Numbered from the stretch's first letter, positions 17,322 to 25,745 are shown. The stretch: 64,000 nt of DNA from Mycoplasmatota bacterium (GCA_016342455.1 JAEIOE010000004.1:25070-89069); one strand, 5' to 3'. Numbers and translations: made by a program. Notes: a model not told the origin generated them from the letters alone.

Positions 17322-17780
17322 TTATTTATTTTGTTTAAATGTTAAAATGACATAATTACTCAGATTGAACTTCCTTGATAACTCATTAATCACTTGAAAT
17401 AATCTGCTTTTACTAATCTCCAATCGCAATCCAATTGTTGATTTCAGAAGATCAGTTTCTATTAATAATTCCAATACCTCTACTTCATTTCCACAAAGTT
17501 GCCCTTTAAATGATTTATAATTGTTAATCACATTAGTTGACTCTTGCATTTTGCATTGAGTCTCATCAATCTTACCAATAATATAAAGCAAATTATCCTC
17601 TACATTGTTCCTGGAAGAACTTGATCCAATCGAATCATATACAACTGCCTGATATCCAGTTAGCCTAGATTGATAATACTCAAGCTTCTCTTCTAACTCT
17701 CTTTTATGTCTATATGCTTTCTTAACATCATCTATCCACTTGTAAAAAGGCGCGTTTAAACCAGTCTTCAAATTTCTCAT
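17322..17780 (-). CDS. DUF1492/ArpU-like phage regulator
   Basis: A 152-residue helical protein with a long coiled N-terminus (KKAYRHKRELEEKLEYYQSR) and the segment GYQAVVYDSIGSSS typical of DUF1492-like proteins, which with ArpU are often sigma-factor-like late regulators of Firmicute phages. The C-terminal half (about 100-145) could hold a degenerate HTH. It overlaps the DUF4373 gene by 53 bp. The ATG at 17780 is only one base from AAAGG, so the TTG three codons later may be the real start. It is a candidate for the protein that acts at the 43-bp elements. Confidence 0.6.
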   Translation of the reverse strand: MRNLKTGLNAPFYKWIDDVKKAYRHKRELEEKLEYYQSRLTGYQAVVYDSIGSSSSRNNVEDNLLYIIGKIDETQCKMQESTNVINNYKSFKGQLCGNEVEVLELLIETDLLKSTIGLRLEISKSRLFQVINELSRKFNLSNYVILTFKQNK

Positions 17781-18600
17781 CCTTTCTGTTTTCTAGATTT
17801 CTAAATCTTTCAAGATTCGTCAATAAAGAAGCCTTCATGAAATTAAAACGATCATCAATCTCAGGGTTAGGGTTTCTAGAATATGAAATAATATAATTAG
17901 TCCCACTTAATACATTCTCATATCCAAACGTAAGAATTGCTGATTCAAATAGATCGTTGTATCTTAGAATATCACCATTAAATTCTTCAATGTATTTTCT
18001 TTGAATTAATAATTTGGTTAAAAAGTGCATTTTGGGGAACCCATAAATGCTTTTATCTTCTTTTATCTTTTTATCTCTTTTACTTTCCTTTTTACTTTGA
18101 TTTTTAATGTCAACATTAACCGAGTTATTGTCGACATTAACTAACGCTTTTATAAAATTATCCTCGTTTTTTTGCATGCATAAAAGGACCCCTAATTGTT
18201 CCATGGTTTCGGAATCTAACAACCAATACTTGTCGTTCTGAATATTCTTCCTTCTTCTAGTTGAAAGAATGAATTGTTTCTGAATAGATATCGAAGTAAT
18301 AACACCTTGCAGAAAGAGCGCTCTTTCAAAGAGTCGAAGCTCAACACAACCGTGAATTATCTCTAAGATCTTGTCCACCTTTATCCAATGTGATCCTATT
18401 TGCTGATGCAATAGAATTGTTAGTTCCTGTAATGGCATTTCTAAGTAATATCCTTCTCCATAGACAAGAGTCAAGATTCGGATATATATCGTTGTACCAT
18501 AAGGACCATACTGATAATTGAGTGACTTCAGTTTAGGATCATCAAAAGCATGCACGTCCCAAGGAAAATACTCAAGTCCTTGTTTAAATGGTCGTGCCAT
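17728..18600 (-). CDS. Phage replication protein, DUF4373 (Lin1244/Lin1753) type
   Basis: A 290-residue protein whose first 130 residues match the N-terminal domain of Lin1244/Lin1753-like phage replication initiators (FPWDVHAFDDPKLKSL, then YGPYGTTIYIRIL). The middle is charged and low in complexity (about 165-185) and the C-terminal part may be a DnaD-like helical domain. Proteins of this kind recruit the host helicase to phage DNA. It starts the operon behind the 18.6 kb regulatory region. Confidence 0.75.
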   Translation of the reverse strand: MARPFKQGLEYFPWDVHAFDDPKLKSLNYQYGPYGTTIYIRILTLVYGEGYYLEMPLQELTILLHQQIGSHWIKVDKILEIIHGCVELRLFERALFLQGVITSISIQKQFILSTRRRKNIQNDKYWLLDSETMEQLGVLLCMQKNEDNFIKALVNVDNNSVNVDIKNQSKKESKRDKKIKEDKSIYGFPKMHFLTKLLIQRKYIEEFNGDILRYNDLFESAILTFGYENVLSGTNYIISYSRNPNPEIDDRFNFMKASLLTNLERFRNLENRKDEKFEDWFKRAFLQVDR

Positions 18601-18625
18601 GTTTTATACCTTTCTATATATCAAT

Positions 18626-18728
18626 AAACCGACATTTCACAGTATACTCAAAGTAAGTTCTTGTGCTATTGTGAGTAAGTTCGTGTTACCGTTCACAAGC
18701 ATTACTGGTAAATAGGAAATGTCGGTTT
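18626..18728. repeat. 13-bp inverted repeat enclosing the replication-operon control region
   Basis: AAACCGACATTTC at 18626-18638 is repeated exactly in inverted orientation at 18716-18728, and the similarity extends a few bases outward with mismatches. The arms enclose the TATACT hexamer (18641-18646) and the 43-bp element copy B. A transcript crossing it could fold with a 77-nt loop; as DNA the arms could be operator half-sites or an origin structure. Confidence 0.6.
18669..18711. repeat. 43-bp prophage element, copy B
   Basis: Same orientation as copy A (7607-7649) and 40 of 43 bases identical. A TATACT hexamer follows 22 nt downstream on the minus strand at 18646-18641, and the replication gene begins at 18600. 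The segment between copy and hexamer repeats GAACTTACT, also found at the end of the element. Confidence 0.75.
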
Positions 18729-18736
18729 TATCGATT

Positions 18737-18919
18737 TTAGTAGTTTGAATTTTTTTCTTTAAATTTGTTTAGTTCTGCTTCTGTTACTCGCCATTGGTTA
18801 CCGAGTTTAAATGCTCTTAATTTGCCTTGTTTGATGTATTTGAGCAATGTTCTTCTAGATACTCCCAGGATATCAATTAAATCACTGAGCGTATAATAGT
18901 TTTCTGTTTCGTTGTGCAT
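18737..18919 (-). CDS. Excisionase-family HTH protein
   Basis: A 60-residue MerR/HTH_17-type protein with the classic order LSDLIDILGVSRRTLLKYIK, then GKLRAFKLGNQWRV. Such proteins are usually excisionases or accessory regulators of the neighbouring integrase. It starts behind GAGGTGA and overlaps the antirepressor gene by 38 bp. The tyrosine recombinase two genes upstream would be its natural partner. Confidence 0.85.
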   Translation of the reverse strand: MHNETENYYTLSDLIDILGVSRRTLLKYIKQGKLRAFKLGNQWRVTEAELNKFKEKNSNY

Positions 18920-19646
18920 TTTTTTTCACCTCAAATTCGGATAAGATTCTTTCTATGAATGTTATCCCGCTTTTATAAACATAAGTCCGGGTAGAGATTA
19001 ATATTGTACCGCCTGCGACTGATTTTGTTTCTACGACTCTAAAGAATTTACGATCGCAATACTCTTGTAATGGTTGATTCCTATCATCTAAGATATGTGT
19101 AGCTCTAAGTATCTTAAATAACTCCATACTGCCTATTCCTTTAAATTTTAGAACAGCATGTGCGATATCTAAATCCATGCATTCTGATGACCCTAATAAT
19201 TTGTTGATATATTTGAGTTTTGGTTCATTGATTTTCTTATCTGTCTCCAGGATACTGTTTCTTATTTTAATATCCTGGTATTCATCTAAAAACTTGATAA
19301 CAACATTGGGATCGTGAAAATCATCGACTTGATAATCTCCAAATTTCAATAGTTGTGGTAATACAATACGATAAAGCCAATCATTAATCATTTGAGCTTC
19401 AGCTTTTTTTGAAGCAAACATACAAGTGCTGATGTTATTTGCTGATATAAAAAGTCTTTTTGCCTTCCCTTTTTCTTCTGGTATTTCTATTGTTTTGATT
19501 TCATTTGCTGGTATTTTAGTTCTACACTCCTGTACATTTTTGATATCTAGAAGTCTTGCGATATCAACCAAACAAAAATAAGGTTGATCCTCTACAAAAG
19601 ATGTTCTAATGACACCATACTCTGCGTTTGAAAATTCCTTAATCAT
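18882..19646 (-). CDS. Phage antirepressor, Bro-N domain
   Basis: A 254-residue protein. Residues 1-100 are a Bro-N domain (YFCLVDIARLLDIKN and later MINDWLYRIVLPQL), the form used by phage antirepressors that switch prophages to lytic growth. The C-terminal domain, about residues 140-254, resembles a KilA-C-like DNA or protein-binding module. Its place between integrase and replication genes fits control of the lysis-lysogeny switch. It has an AAAGG ribosome binding site. Confidence 0.82.
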   Translation of the reverse strand: MIKEFSNAEYGVIRTSFVEDQPYFCLVDIARLLDIKNVQECRTKIPANEIKTIEIPEEKGKAKRLFISANNISTCMFASKKAEAQMINDWLYRIVLPQLLKFGDYQVDDFHDPNVVIKFLDEYQDIKIRNSILETDKKINEPKLKYINKLLGSSECMDLDIAHAVLKFKGIGSMELFKILRATHILDDRNQPLQEYCDRKFFRVVETKSVAGGTILISTRTYVYKSGITFIERILSEFEVKKNAQRNRKLLYAQ

Positions 19647-19659
19647 AACTTATCCTTTC

Positions 19660-20577
19660 TTATTTGCGAGTTATTTTCCCAAACAACGTATCACTAATCT
19701 TCCCTTCATAATTTTCTTTTCTTCTATTCATTTTGTGTATATAGATTTGTGTGGTTGCTGGGTCTTTGTGTCTAAGCAACTGCTGTGTGCTCTCGATGCC
19801 TGCGCCTTCAAGTAATGACAACGTTGCTGTCGTGTGTCTTAAGCTATGTGCAGAATATTTTGGACTATCGATGCCTATTTGTCGTAAGTATTCTTTAACT
19901 ACAGCCCGAATTGATCTTGTTTGCATTCTCTCTCCGTAATTCGTATGACCATGATTAATGAATAGTGGTTTGAATTCATCGGAACGTTTTATTAAATATT
20001 CTTCTATAATTGCATATACCTGTGGTGATAATTTTACATATGCATCCTTATCATCATGTCCTTTTCCCATAACAAATAATACCTGGGAATCTTCAATAAA
20101 ATCGATATCCTCTGTATCAGATCTTTCAACTTCAATTGTCCTTAATCCAGTCGTAAGCAACAAACTGATCAAAGCATAATTTCTAAGACCTATTACATCT
20201 TTTCTTGCGTACATTTCCGCTCTATGTAAGAGTTTCTTTGAGTCTTCAACTGACAGCGCTTCTCGTTTAAAGTTTGATTCAATCTTCATTCCTTTTATAC
20301 CCTCTGCGATATTGGGCCCATACCCTTCAATATAAAACCATCGGTAGAAATTGCGAATGACAACTATGTATTTCTGAACTGAAGCTGCTTTTAATCTTTT
20401 TTTAATGCGTTCACGGTAATTCATGACATCATGCCTAGTTGGTAAGTTAGGAAGAATATCAATATATGAAACATACTCAAATAGAATCCTTTGGTAGCTT
20501 TCTTTCGTAGCTGGTTTAATATCAATATAATTAATATACTGAACGATTCTTTCTTTTAGTGATTCTTGAGTATTCAT
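19660..20577 (-). CDS. Tyrosine recombinase (phage integrase/XerC-D type)
   Basis: A 305-residue site-specific recombinase. The N-terminal SAM-like core-binding domain spans about 1-95. Catalytic residues are readable: Arg146 (TTGLRTIEV), Lys172, His244 and Arg247 (HSLRHT), His270 (LLRHKDP) and Tyr279 (TTQIYIH). It could integrate and excise the element, but two large serine recombinases at the right end could do the same, so its actual job (integration, dimer resolution or excision) is open. Confidence 0.93.
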   Translation of the reverse strand: MNTQESLKERIVQYINYIDIKPATKESYQRILFEYVSYIDILPNLPTRHDVMNYRERIKKRLKAASVQKYIVVIRNFYRWFYIEGYGPNIAEGIKGMKIESNFKREALSVEDSKKLLHRAEMYARKDVIGLRNYALISLLLTTGLRTIEVERSDTEDIDFIEDSQVLFVMGKGHDDKDAYVKLSPQVYAIIEEYLIKRSDEFKPLFINHGHTNYGERMQTRSIRAVVKEYLRQIGIDSPKYSAHSLRHTTATLSLLEGAGIESTQQLLRHKDPATTQIYIHKMNRRKENYEGKISDTLFGKITRK

Positions 20578-20595
20578 ATCATTACCATTTCCGCT

Positions 20596-20886
20596 TTAGT
20601 TGCTGCTGTTTAGATCTTTATATTTGTCTATATACTCAGATTCAAATTGCAGCAATCTATCCGCATCCATTTGAAGTGCCTTTTTCAATTTAAGCAGCAT
20701 CGGTACTGGAAGTTTACTTCCTCTATTCCCATTTTCAAGTTGATAATAATAGTAATGAGTTACATCCAGTTCCCTTGAAACTACCTCGACCGACAAACCG
20801 AGTTCTAACCTGCGTTCAAGCAAATAGAATCTGGGTAATGGGATCTTCTTCTTTTTGGATATTTTATTCATGTTTTCTACAAGCAA
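20596..20886 (-). CDS. XRE-family HTH protein
   Basis: A 96-residue DNA-binding protein with an XRE helix-turn-helix (LLERRLELGLSVEVVSREL through HYYYYQLENG) and a short C-terminal tail. I chose the TTG at 20886 because AAGGAGGA stands 6 nt before it; a longer reading from 20937 has no ribosome binding site. It is divergent from the other repressor gene at 21120, the usual arrangement of a cI/cro-like switch. Confidence 0.75.
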   Translation of the reverse strand: MLVENMNKISKKKKIPLPRFYLLERRLELGLSVEVVSRELDVTHYYYYQLENGNRGSKLPVPMLLKLKKALQMDADRLLQFESEYIDKYKDLNSSN

Positions 20887-20937
20887 TATTGCTTCCTCCT
20901 TAGATGTGTTTTTGATGGTGTCTCTATTGTATATCAA

Positions 20938-21119
20938 TTGTTAATAAGTGAAAATATCTTATGTCAAATATTCGTTATGAGAAACAAATAGAGTTTATAA
21001 GTTACATTTTAATCACATATTTAACGCATATTTTAAAGTTAATGTATACAACAATATTGACAACGCTACATTTGTTGTCGTATAATTATTAAGAGTATAT
21101 TACAAAAAAGGAGAATATT
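20938..21119. promoter_or_regulatory. Divergent switch region with a repressor promoter and operator
   Basis: Plus strand TTGACA (21057-21062), 18 nt, TATAAT (21081-21086) drives the repressor at 21120. The inverted pair GACAAC (21059-21064) and GTTGTC (21074-21079) lies across this promoter, a likely operator for autoregulation. A weaker TTGACA faces the other way at 20967-20962 for the integrase side. Confidence 0.7.
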
Positions 21120-21716
21120 ATGCAAAGCTTAAATACAACTGATGCATTTAATAAATTATTTATAAGTGAGAATTTAAAAAGACTTAGATTATCGTATAAT
21201 CTTTCAACTACTGAAGTAGGTAAGATAATCGGTAAAACTAGACAGGGTTATCTAAATTATGAAAATGGATCACGTGAAATTGGCATCTACGATCTAATTA
21301 CTTTATCAGGATATTATAACGTTTCAATTGATGTCATTGTTGGAAATCCATTCACTTTAAGAAATGAAAAGTTGCTTGCATTTAGAACATTTGAATATAT
21401 TGATAGTGAATTAAAGGAAGTTATGCCAATTACGATTTCAACCGTTCATGATGATGTTATTTGTGTTAAATATGATAATTTAAAACTTGATTTCTTCTGG
21501 AAAACCAATACAAATCAAAAAGGTCATGAGATGATTTTTGAATATTATAACAAACCTTACATATCAAAACTTTTCTATAATACAACTGGTGGTGGACATT
21601 TCTACATTAATAATGAGCCATTCTATTTTAATAAAGCACAAGCAGAAAGTATAGTATTCAAAGGTGTTTTTATGTCTGAGTTGATAAAAATTACAGATAT
21701 TCCACACTTCTTTTAA
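21120..21716 (+). CDS. XRE-family phage repressor
   Basis: A 198-residue protein with an N-terminal XRE HTH (residues about 17-70: LRLSYNLSTTEVGKIIGKTR, then YENGSREI) and a C-terminal domain of about 120 residues that I do not recognise; no LexA-like Ser-Lys protease site is evident. Probably the lysogeny repressor. It has a near-consensus promoter, an AAAAGGAG ribosome binding site and a terminator behind it. Confidence 0.8.
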   Translation: MQSLNTTDAFNKLFISENLKRLRLSYNLSTTEVGKIIGKTRQGYLNYENGSREIGIYDLITLSGYYNVSIDVIVGNPFTLRNEKLLAFRTFEYIDSELKEVMPITISTVHDDVICVKYDNLKLDFFWKTNTNQKGHEMIFEYYNKPYISKLFYNTTGGGHFYINNEPFYFNKAQAESIVFKGVFMSELIKITDIPHFF

Positions 21717-21823
21717 CGATTGTGCTTAAAGCTTGTATATTTAAAGAATAAAATTTGTTATACTTGATTCCGGTAAGTTAGGAAATATCTATATGAACAT
21801 TCTTTAATTTTATCCTTTCTAAA

Positions 21824-21850
21824 GGAGTTGCTTTCGGGCAACTTCTTTTT
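21824..21850 (+). terminator. Terminator after the repressor
   Basis: AGTTGC (21826-21831) pairs with GCAACT (21838-21843) around TTTCGG, followed by a T-rich run. About 110 bp behind the repressor stop. Confidence 0.7.
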
Positions 21851-21869
21851 CTATTAGAAAGGACAACTT

Positions 21870-22016
21870 ATGGATGACAATATTGAATTTCATCAAAAGA
21901 AAATGATACTAGACGAACTATACAAAGCTAAATTAGTTAATGGCTTTGAGTGGGCTGAAGCTCTATCAAGACTAATAAATGAGTATGATTCAGTCGAAGA
22001 AATAAACTCACAATAA
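21870..22016 (+). CDS. Small phage protein, 48 residues
   Basis: Starts MDDNIEFHQKK behind AAAGGA (6-nt spacing) and ends SVEEINSQ. Acidic and helical, no family recognised. Its position just before the two serine recombinases suggests a helper, such as a directionality factor or an anti-repressor peptide, but this is a guess from context. Confidence 0.55.
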   Translation: MDDNIEFHQKKMILDELYKAKLVNGFEWAEALSRLINEYDSVEEINSQ

Positions 22017-22040
22017 ATGACTTGCTATTTGTTGCTTTCT

Positions 22041-22063
22041 GAGTGATGTATATAGTAACGAAA
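22041..22063 (+). promoter_or_regulatory. Shared 23-bp box, copy 2
   Basis: Matches the minus-strand copy at 5602-5624 at 20 of 23 positions. It ends directly before the AAAAGGAGG of the first serine recombinase. Function unknown; an operator that silences both genes in the lysogen is plausible. Confidence 0.35.
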
Positions 22064-22075
22064 AGGAGGTAAATT

Positions 22076-23776
22076 ATGTTAGAAAAAAGAGTATTTATCA
22101 TGGAACCCGATCAAGTTTTCCATGAAGATAAAAACGGAATGCCTATTTCCAGAGAAAAGAAAAGTGTTTGTGCTTATGCGAGAGTTTCAACTGACTCAGA
22201 TGATCAACTAAATAGCTACAAAGCACAAATCAATGAATTCACTAAGAAAATTCAAGAAAATCCTGAATGGGAGTTTTTGGATATGTACGCGGATGAAGGT
22301 ATTTCTGGAACAAGTATGAAAAAGAGAACTGAGTTCTTAAGAATGATTGAAGATGCCAGGGCAGGTAAAATTGATTTAATCTTAACCAAATCATTATCTA
22401 GGTTTGCAAGAAACACCGTAGACTGCCTTACTGTAGTAAGAGAGCTTAGGGAAATCAATGTTGAAGTTTATTTTGAAAAGGAAAATCTATATTCCAGTGA
22501 TACAAAAATAGACTTCATGCTCACTATCTTCTCTTCTATCGCCCAAGAAGAATCTAGAAACATTAGTGAGAATGTAAAATGGGGATTTCGTAAACGATTC
22601 AAAGAAGGTAAGGTTCACATTAATACAACAAGATTCCTAGGTTATGATAAGGATGCTGATGGGAAAATCATCATCAATACAAAAGAAGCAAAAACCATCC
22701 GAATTATTTTTAATATGTACATTGCAGGATCTTCATTAAAAGATATTGCTCAATTCTTAACTGAAAACGAGATACCTAATGGCCGAAAAGAAATCTTCTG
22801 GACTTCAGCCACAATAAGCACCATATTGGTAAACGAGAAATACTGTGGCGATGCAATTCTACAAAAAAGAGTGGTTATCGATTATTTATCCCACAAATCA
22901 GTTAAAAACAATGGCCACGCACCGAAGTATTATATTATGAATAACCATGAGGCAATCATACCAAGAAATAAATTTGAACTCGTTCAAGAGTTAAAGAAAA
23001 AAAGAGGTCGAACCAAAAGTGCATCTCGTTATGGAAATAAGTATGCACTGAGCGGAATTGTCTACTGTGGCCATTGTGGTAGAGTGATGAATAGACACTA
23101 CTTCAATTATGATAAACCTTCACAAAGAGTTGTTTTATCTTGCAAAAACAGACAAAACAATGATACTCCATGTGATAACACCCCAATTGATAATGATACT
23201 TTGGAACTGGCAATCATTGATGCAATTAAATATCTGCGGCTTGATAATCCTTCAATAGTTAATGAAACATTGGAACTTGTAAAAACAAGTCTAGATTCTT
23301 CTCATATTGAAATAGAATTACGTGAAATAGAAAAAGAAATCAAAAAAGTTGAAAACAGTATAAAAGATATTATCAATATAAATGTAAAAACAATGGCTGA
23401 AGATACTGATTTTTATAAGGCTTTATACAATGAAAAGAAAGCAATACTTGTTGAACTTAAAGCAAATCTTCAGAACAAGAAAAACATACTCGTAGATGTA
23501 CACCTACATGATGAACGAATCAATCAAATACGTGATTTCTTAAATGGATACACTGCACTTAATAAAACAATTCTACTTGGAATGTTCAAAGCAATAATCG
23601 CAACAGATAGAAACAATGCCATATTAGTTATGAGTGATAGGAAACTTACAAAGCAAGAGGTTAGAGGAAATATAGATTCATTCAAATCACTAAAATCTAT
23701 TTATTCAAACACTGTAACCAACAAGAACACAAAACAATCTATTACTTATCGCGTTGTTGAACTTGGGGCAAACTAA
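22076..23776 (+). CDS. Large serine recombinase 1
   Basis: A 566-residue site-specific recombinase. The resolvase domain has CAYARVST with nucleophile Ser38 and the conserved YADEGISGTSMKKR and SLSRFARN. A recombinase domain (about 180-290), a zinc ribbon (CGHCGR, later CDNTP) near 310-370 and a coiled coil (about 390-470) follow, all as in phage-type integrases. It ends with TAA, and the next recombinase starts one base later. Both keep their catalytic residues, so the pair is probably expressed together. Confidence 0.93.
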   Translation: MLEKRVFIMEPDQVFHEDKNGMPISREKKSVCAYARVSTDSDDQLNSYKAQINEFTKKIQENPEWEFLDMYADEGISGTSMKKRTEFLRMIEDARAGKIDLILTKSLSRFARNTVDCLTVVRELREINVEVYFEKENLYSSDTKIDFMLTIFSSIAQEESRNISENVKWGFRKRFKEGKVHINTTRFLGYDKDADGKIIINTKEAKTIRIIFNMYIAGSSLKDIAQFLTENEIPNGRKEIFWTSATISTILVNEKYCGDAILQKRVVIDYLSHKSVKNNGHAPKYYIMNNHEAIIPRNKFELVQELKKKRGRTKSASRYGNKYALSGIVYCGHCGRVMNRHYFNYDKPSQRVVLSCKNRQNNDTPCDNTPIDNDTLELAIIDAIKYLRLDNPSIVNETLELVKTSLDSSHIEIELREIEKEIKKVENSIKDIININVKTMAEDTDFYKALYNEKKAILVELKANLQNKKNILVDVHLHDERINQIRDFLNGYTALNKTILLGMFKAIIATDRNNAILVMSDRKLTKQEVRGNIDSFKSLKSIYSNTVTNKNTKQSITYRVVELGAN

Positions 23777-23777
23777 G

Positions 23778-25427
23778 ATGAACATTGTAGAAATACTCAA
23801 TCTTGAGGCATATGAACAGAAATTAGTAAAGAAGAATGTTTGTGCATACGCTAGAGTTTCTACTAGCAAACTTGCACAAGAGTCATCATTTGATTTACAA
23901 GTAGACACTTATACCAAAATGATAATGAATAACCATGAATGGAATTTTATGGGAGTTTATGCCGATGAAGGAAAAAGTGGAACGAACATAACCTTTCGTG
24001 ATCAATTCATTTTAATGGTTGATTTAGCAAAGACTGGAAGTTTAGATCTGATTATCACAAAATCAATATCACGTTTTGCGAGAAATGTTATTGATTGCTT
24101 ATCCATCATCCAGGAACTGAAGTCTTATGGAACAGAGGTATGGTTTGAAAAAGAAAACTTGTCTTCTTTTGATAATAAAATAGAGTTTGTTATTTCAGTT
24201 ATGGCTGGTATGGCTGAAGAGGAATCAAGAAGTATTAGTGAAAATGTTAAGTGGCGTATAAAAAAGAAATTCAATAATGGTATTATTCCGATGGTTACTT
24301 CTCGCGTTATAGGATACTCACGTGATGAAAAGGGAGAAATAATCATCAACCCACAAGAAGCAAAAACAGTGAAGTTGATCTTCAATATGTATTTACAAGG
24401 CTACTCTCATAGAAAAATTGCTGAACATTTAAACTCTTTAGGATTAAAAACAAAAGCAGAAAAGGTTGATTGGTATGAGAATGCAATTCAAGGTATAATT
24501 AACAACGAAAGGTATACTGGAAACGCTATTCTTCAGAAATCAAGACGTAAAAAAATAGGAAATAGAAATTCAATCAAGAACCAAGATAAACTTCCAAAAT
24601 ACTATGTGGAAAATTCTCATCCGGCTATTATCACTCAATCAACTTGGGATAAAGCACATGAGCTAAAGAATCAAAAAATAATGAAATATCATCACACGTT
24701 AAATCGTAAAGAAATTAGAAAGAAATCCAGTACGCGTTCAGAATATAGCGAATTTATTATATGTCCAATATGTGGAAGAAACTATGTTTTCAAAACAAAC
24801 AACATCAATACCCCATATGAAAAACGAATTCTAATATGTTCTTCTAACAAAGATACAAAAGTATGTGAGAATGAATCAATGTTTGCAGACACATTCGACT
24901 CAATCATGATTTCACACATCAATCAGATTATCAAAAATAAGGACATCTTCTTAAAGTTCCTTCGTAACGCTTTTTTATCTCATCCTGCAATCATTAGCCT
25001 GAATTCAAATTTGGTCCAAACACAGGGGAAATTAAGCGAGTTAGATTCAAAGTTACGCCTTCTGATTACATCAGATGATGAACTGGATAGACAAGTTAAG
25101 ACACAGCTTATAGAGCTACAGACAAAACTTCAATTAGAACTTGTAGGATATCAAAACAAATTGCTGACAACTCATAACATTAACAATATTGCTAAATACT
25201 ATAGACTTCTATTAAAAGATTTTAATAAACCAATTTTAGAAATCACTGAATTCCCATTTAAAGAGTTCTTTAAAAGAGCTGTTATGCACGATAGACACAG
25301 AATTGAATTTGTAATTCAATTCGATGAAAACTATGGAGATGCAACCGATCAATTTCAAATATTAAAAACAGAATACTTAATAAGGAAAACAGTTCATGTT
25401 GTAGAAAGCAAAATTACTATTTATTGA
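23778..25427 (+). CDS. Large serine recombinase 2
   Basis: A 549-residue recombinase with Ser28 in CAYARVST, YADEGKSGTNITFRD, the recombinase domain, a zinc ribbon (CPICGR, later CSSNKDTKVC) and a coiled coil near 420-470. I chose the ATG at 23778, one base after the previous stop; a TTG 24 bp upstream would overlap it. The two proteins are similar in architecture but clearly diverged, so this is an old duplication or a pair that works together, as CcrA and CcrB do in staphylococcal cassettes. It is the last gene before the chromosome side. Confidence 0.92.
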   Translation: MNIVEILNLEAYEQKLVKKNVCAYARVSTSKLAQESSFDLQVDTYTKMIMNNHEWNFMGVYADEGKSGTNITFRDQFILMVDLAKTGSLDLIITKSISRFARNVIDCLSIIQELKSYGTEVWFEKENLSSFDNKIEFVISVMAGMAEEESRSISENVKWRIKKKFNNGIIPMVTSRVIGYSRDEKGEIIINPQEAKTVKLIFNMYLQGYSHRKIAEHLNSLGLKTKAEKVDWYENAIQGIINNERYTGNAILQKSRRKKIGNRNSIKNQDKLPKYYVENSHPAIITQSTWDKAHELKNQKIMKYHHTLNRKEIRKKSSTRSEYSEFIICPICGRNYVFKTNNINTPYEKRILICSSNKDTKVCENESMFADTFDSIMISHINQIIKNKDIFLKFLRNAFLSHPAIISLNSNLVQTQGKLSELDSKLRLLITSDDELDRQVKTQLIELQTKLQLELVGYQNKLLTTHNINNIAKYYRLLLKDFNKPILEITEFPFKEFFKRAVMHDRHRIEFVIQFDENYGDATDQFQILKTEYLIRKTVHVVESKITIY

Positions 25428-25448
25428 AATTCAAAGGGAACAGGGAAT

Positions 25449-25480
25449 GGATCACATTTTGTGGTCTTTTTTCTTGTTTT
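25449..25480 (+). terminator. Terminator of the recombinase operon
   Basis: GATCAC (25450-25455) pairs with GTGGTC (25461-25466, one G-T pair), followed by six T. It probably marks the last transcript of the element. Confidence 0.7.
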
Positions 25481-25692
25481 AATGGAATCATTAGAATTTC
25501 TGATTTTTCCATGTCTTTCTTATACATACATTTCTTTTTGCAGGTATACTAACCATTTTTTATACCACTATTTTTTTAATTTCTAATTGTATTTTCAATA
25601 ATTCAAATCCCCCCAACTCCCCGAAAAACCTCAAAAAACCAAAAGTTCAAATCCCCCCTTCTGGTTGTTATATATTCAATATATTTTTACAT
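25481..25692. other. Probable right junction of the element, with a T-arm-like direct repeat
   Basis: No gene seen. TTCAAATCCCCCC occurs twice in direct orientation (25602-25614 and 25646-25658), 44 bp apart. It looks like the T-arm of tRNAs and tmRNA, but no tRNA can be folded. The attachment site of the element should lie between the recombinase terminator and the ssrA terminator, that is, about here. The left partner is outside the window. Confidence 0.4.
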
Positions 25693-25745
25693 AAAAAAAA
25701 GAGCAAATCTATGTGCGATAGTATCAAAACACATTGATTTACTCT
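25693..25745 (-). terminator. Terminator of the secG-rnr-smpB-ssrA unit
   Basis: 16-bp imperfect stem (25700-25715 with 25730-25745, two mismatches) followed on the minus strand by a run of T. It lies 90 bp past the 3' end of tmRNA, so a 3' trailer is removed during maturation. The 25746-25835 trailer holds no gene I can see. Confidence 0.7.

Noticed and set aside
7607..18711. CRISPR-like repeat
   Set aside because: Only two copies 11 kb apart, without spacers or cas genes.
25602..25658. Possible tRNA gene on the plus strand, suggested by TTCAAATCCCCCC
   Set aside because: No acceptor, D or anticodon stems can be paired around either copy; only the T-arm-like word is present.
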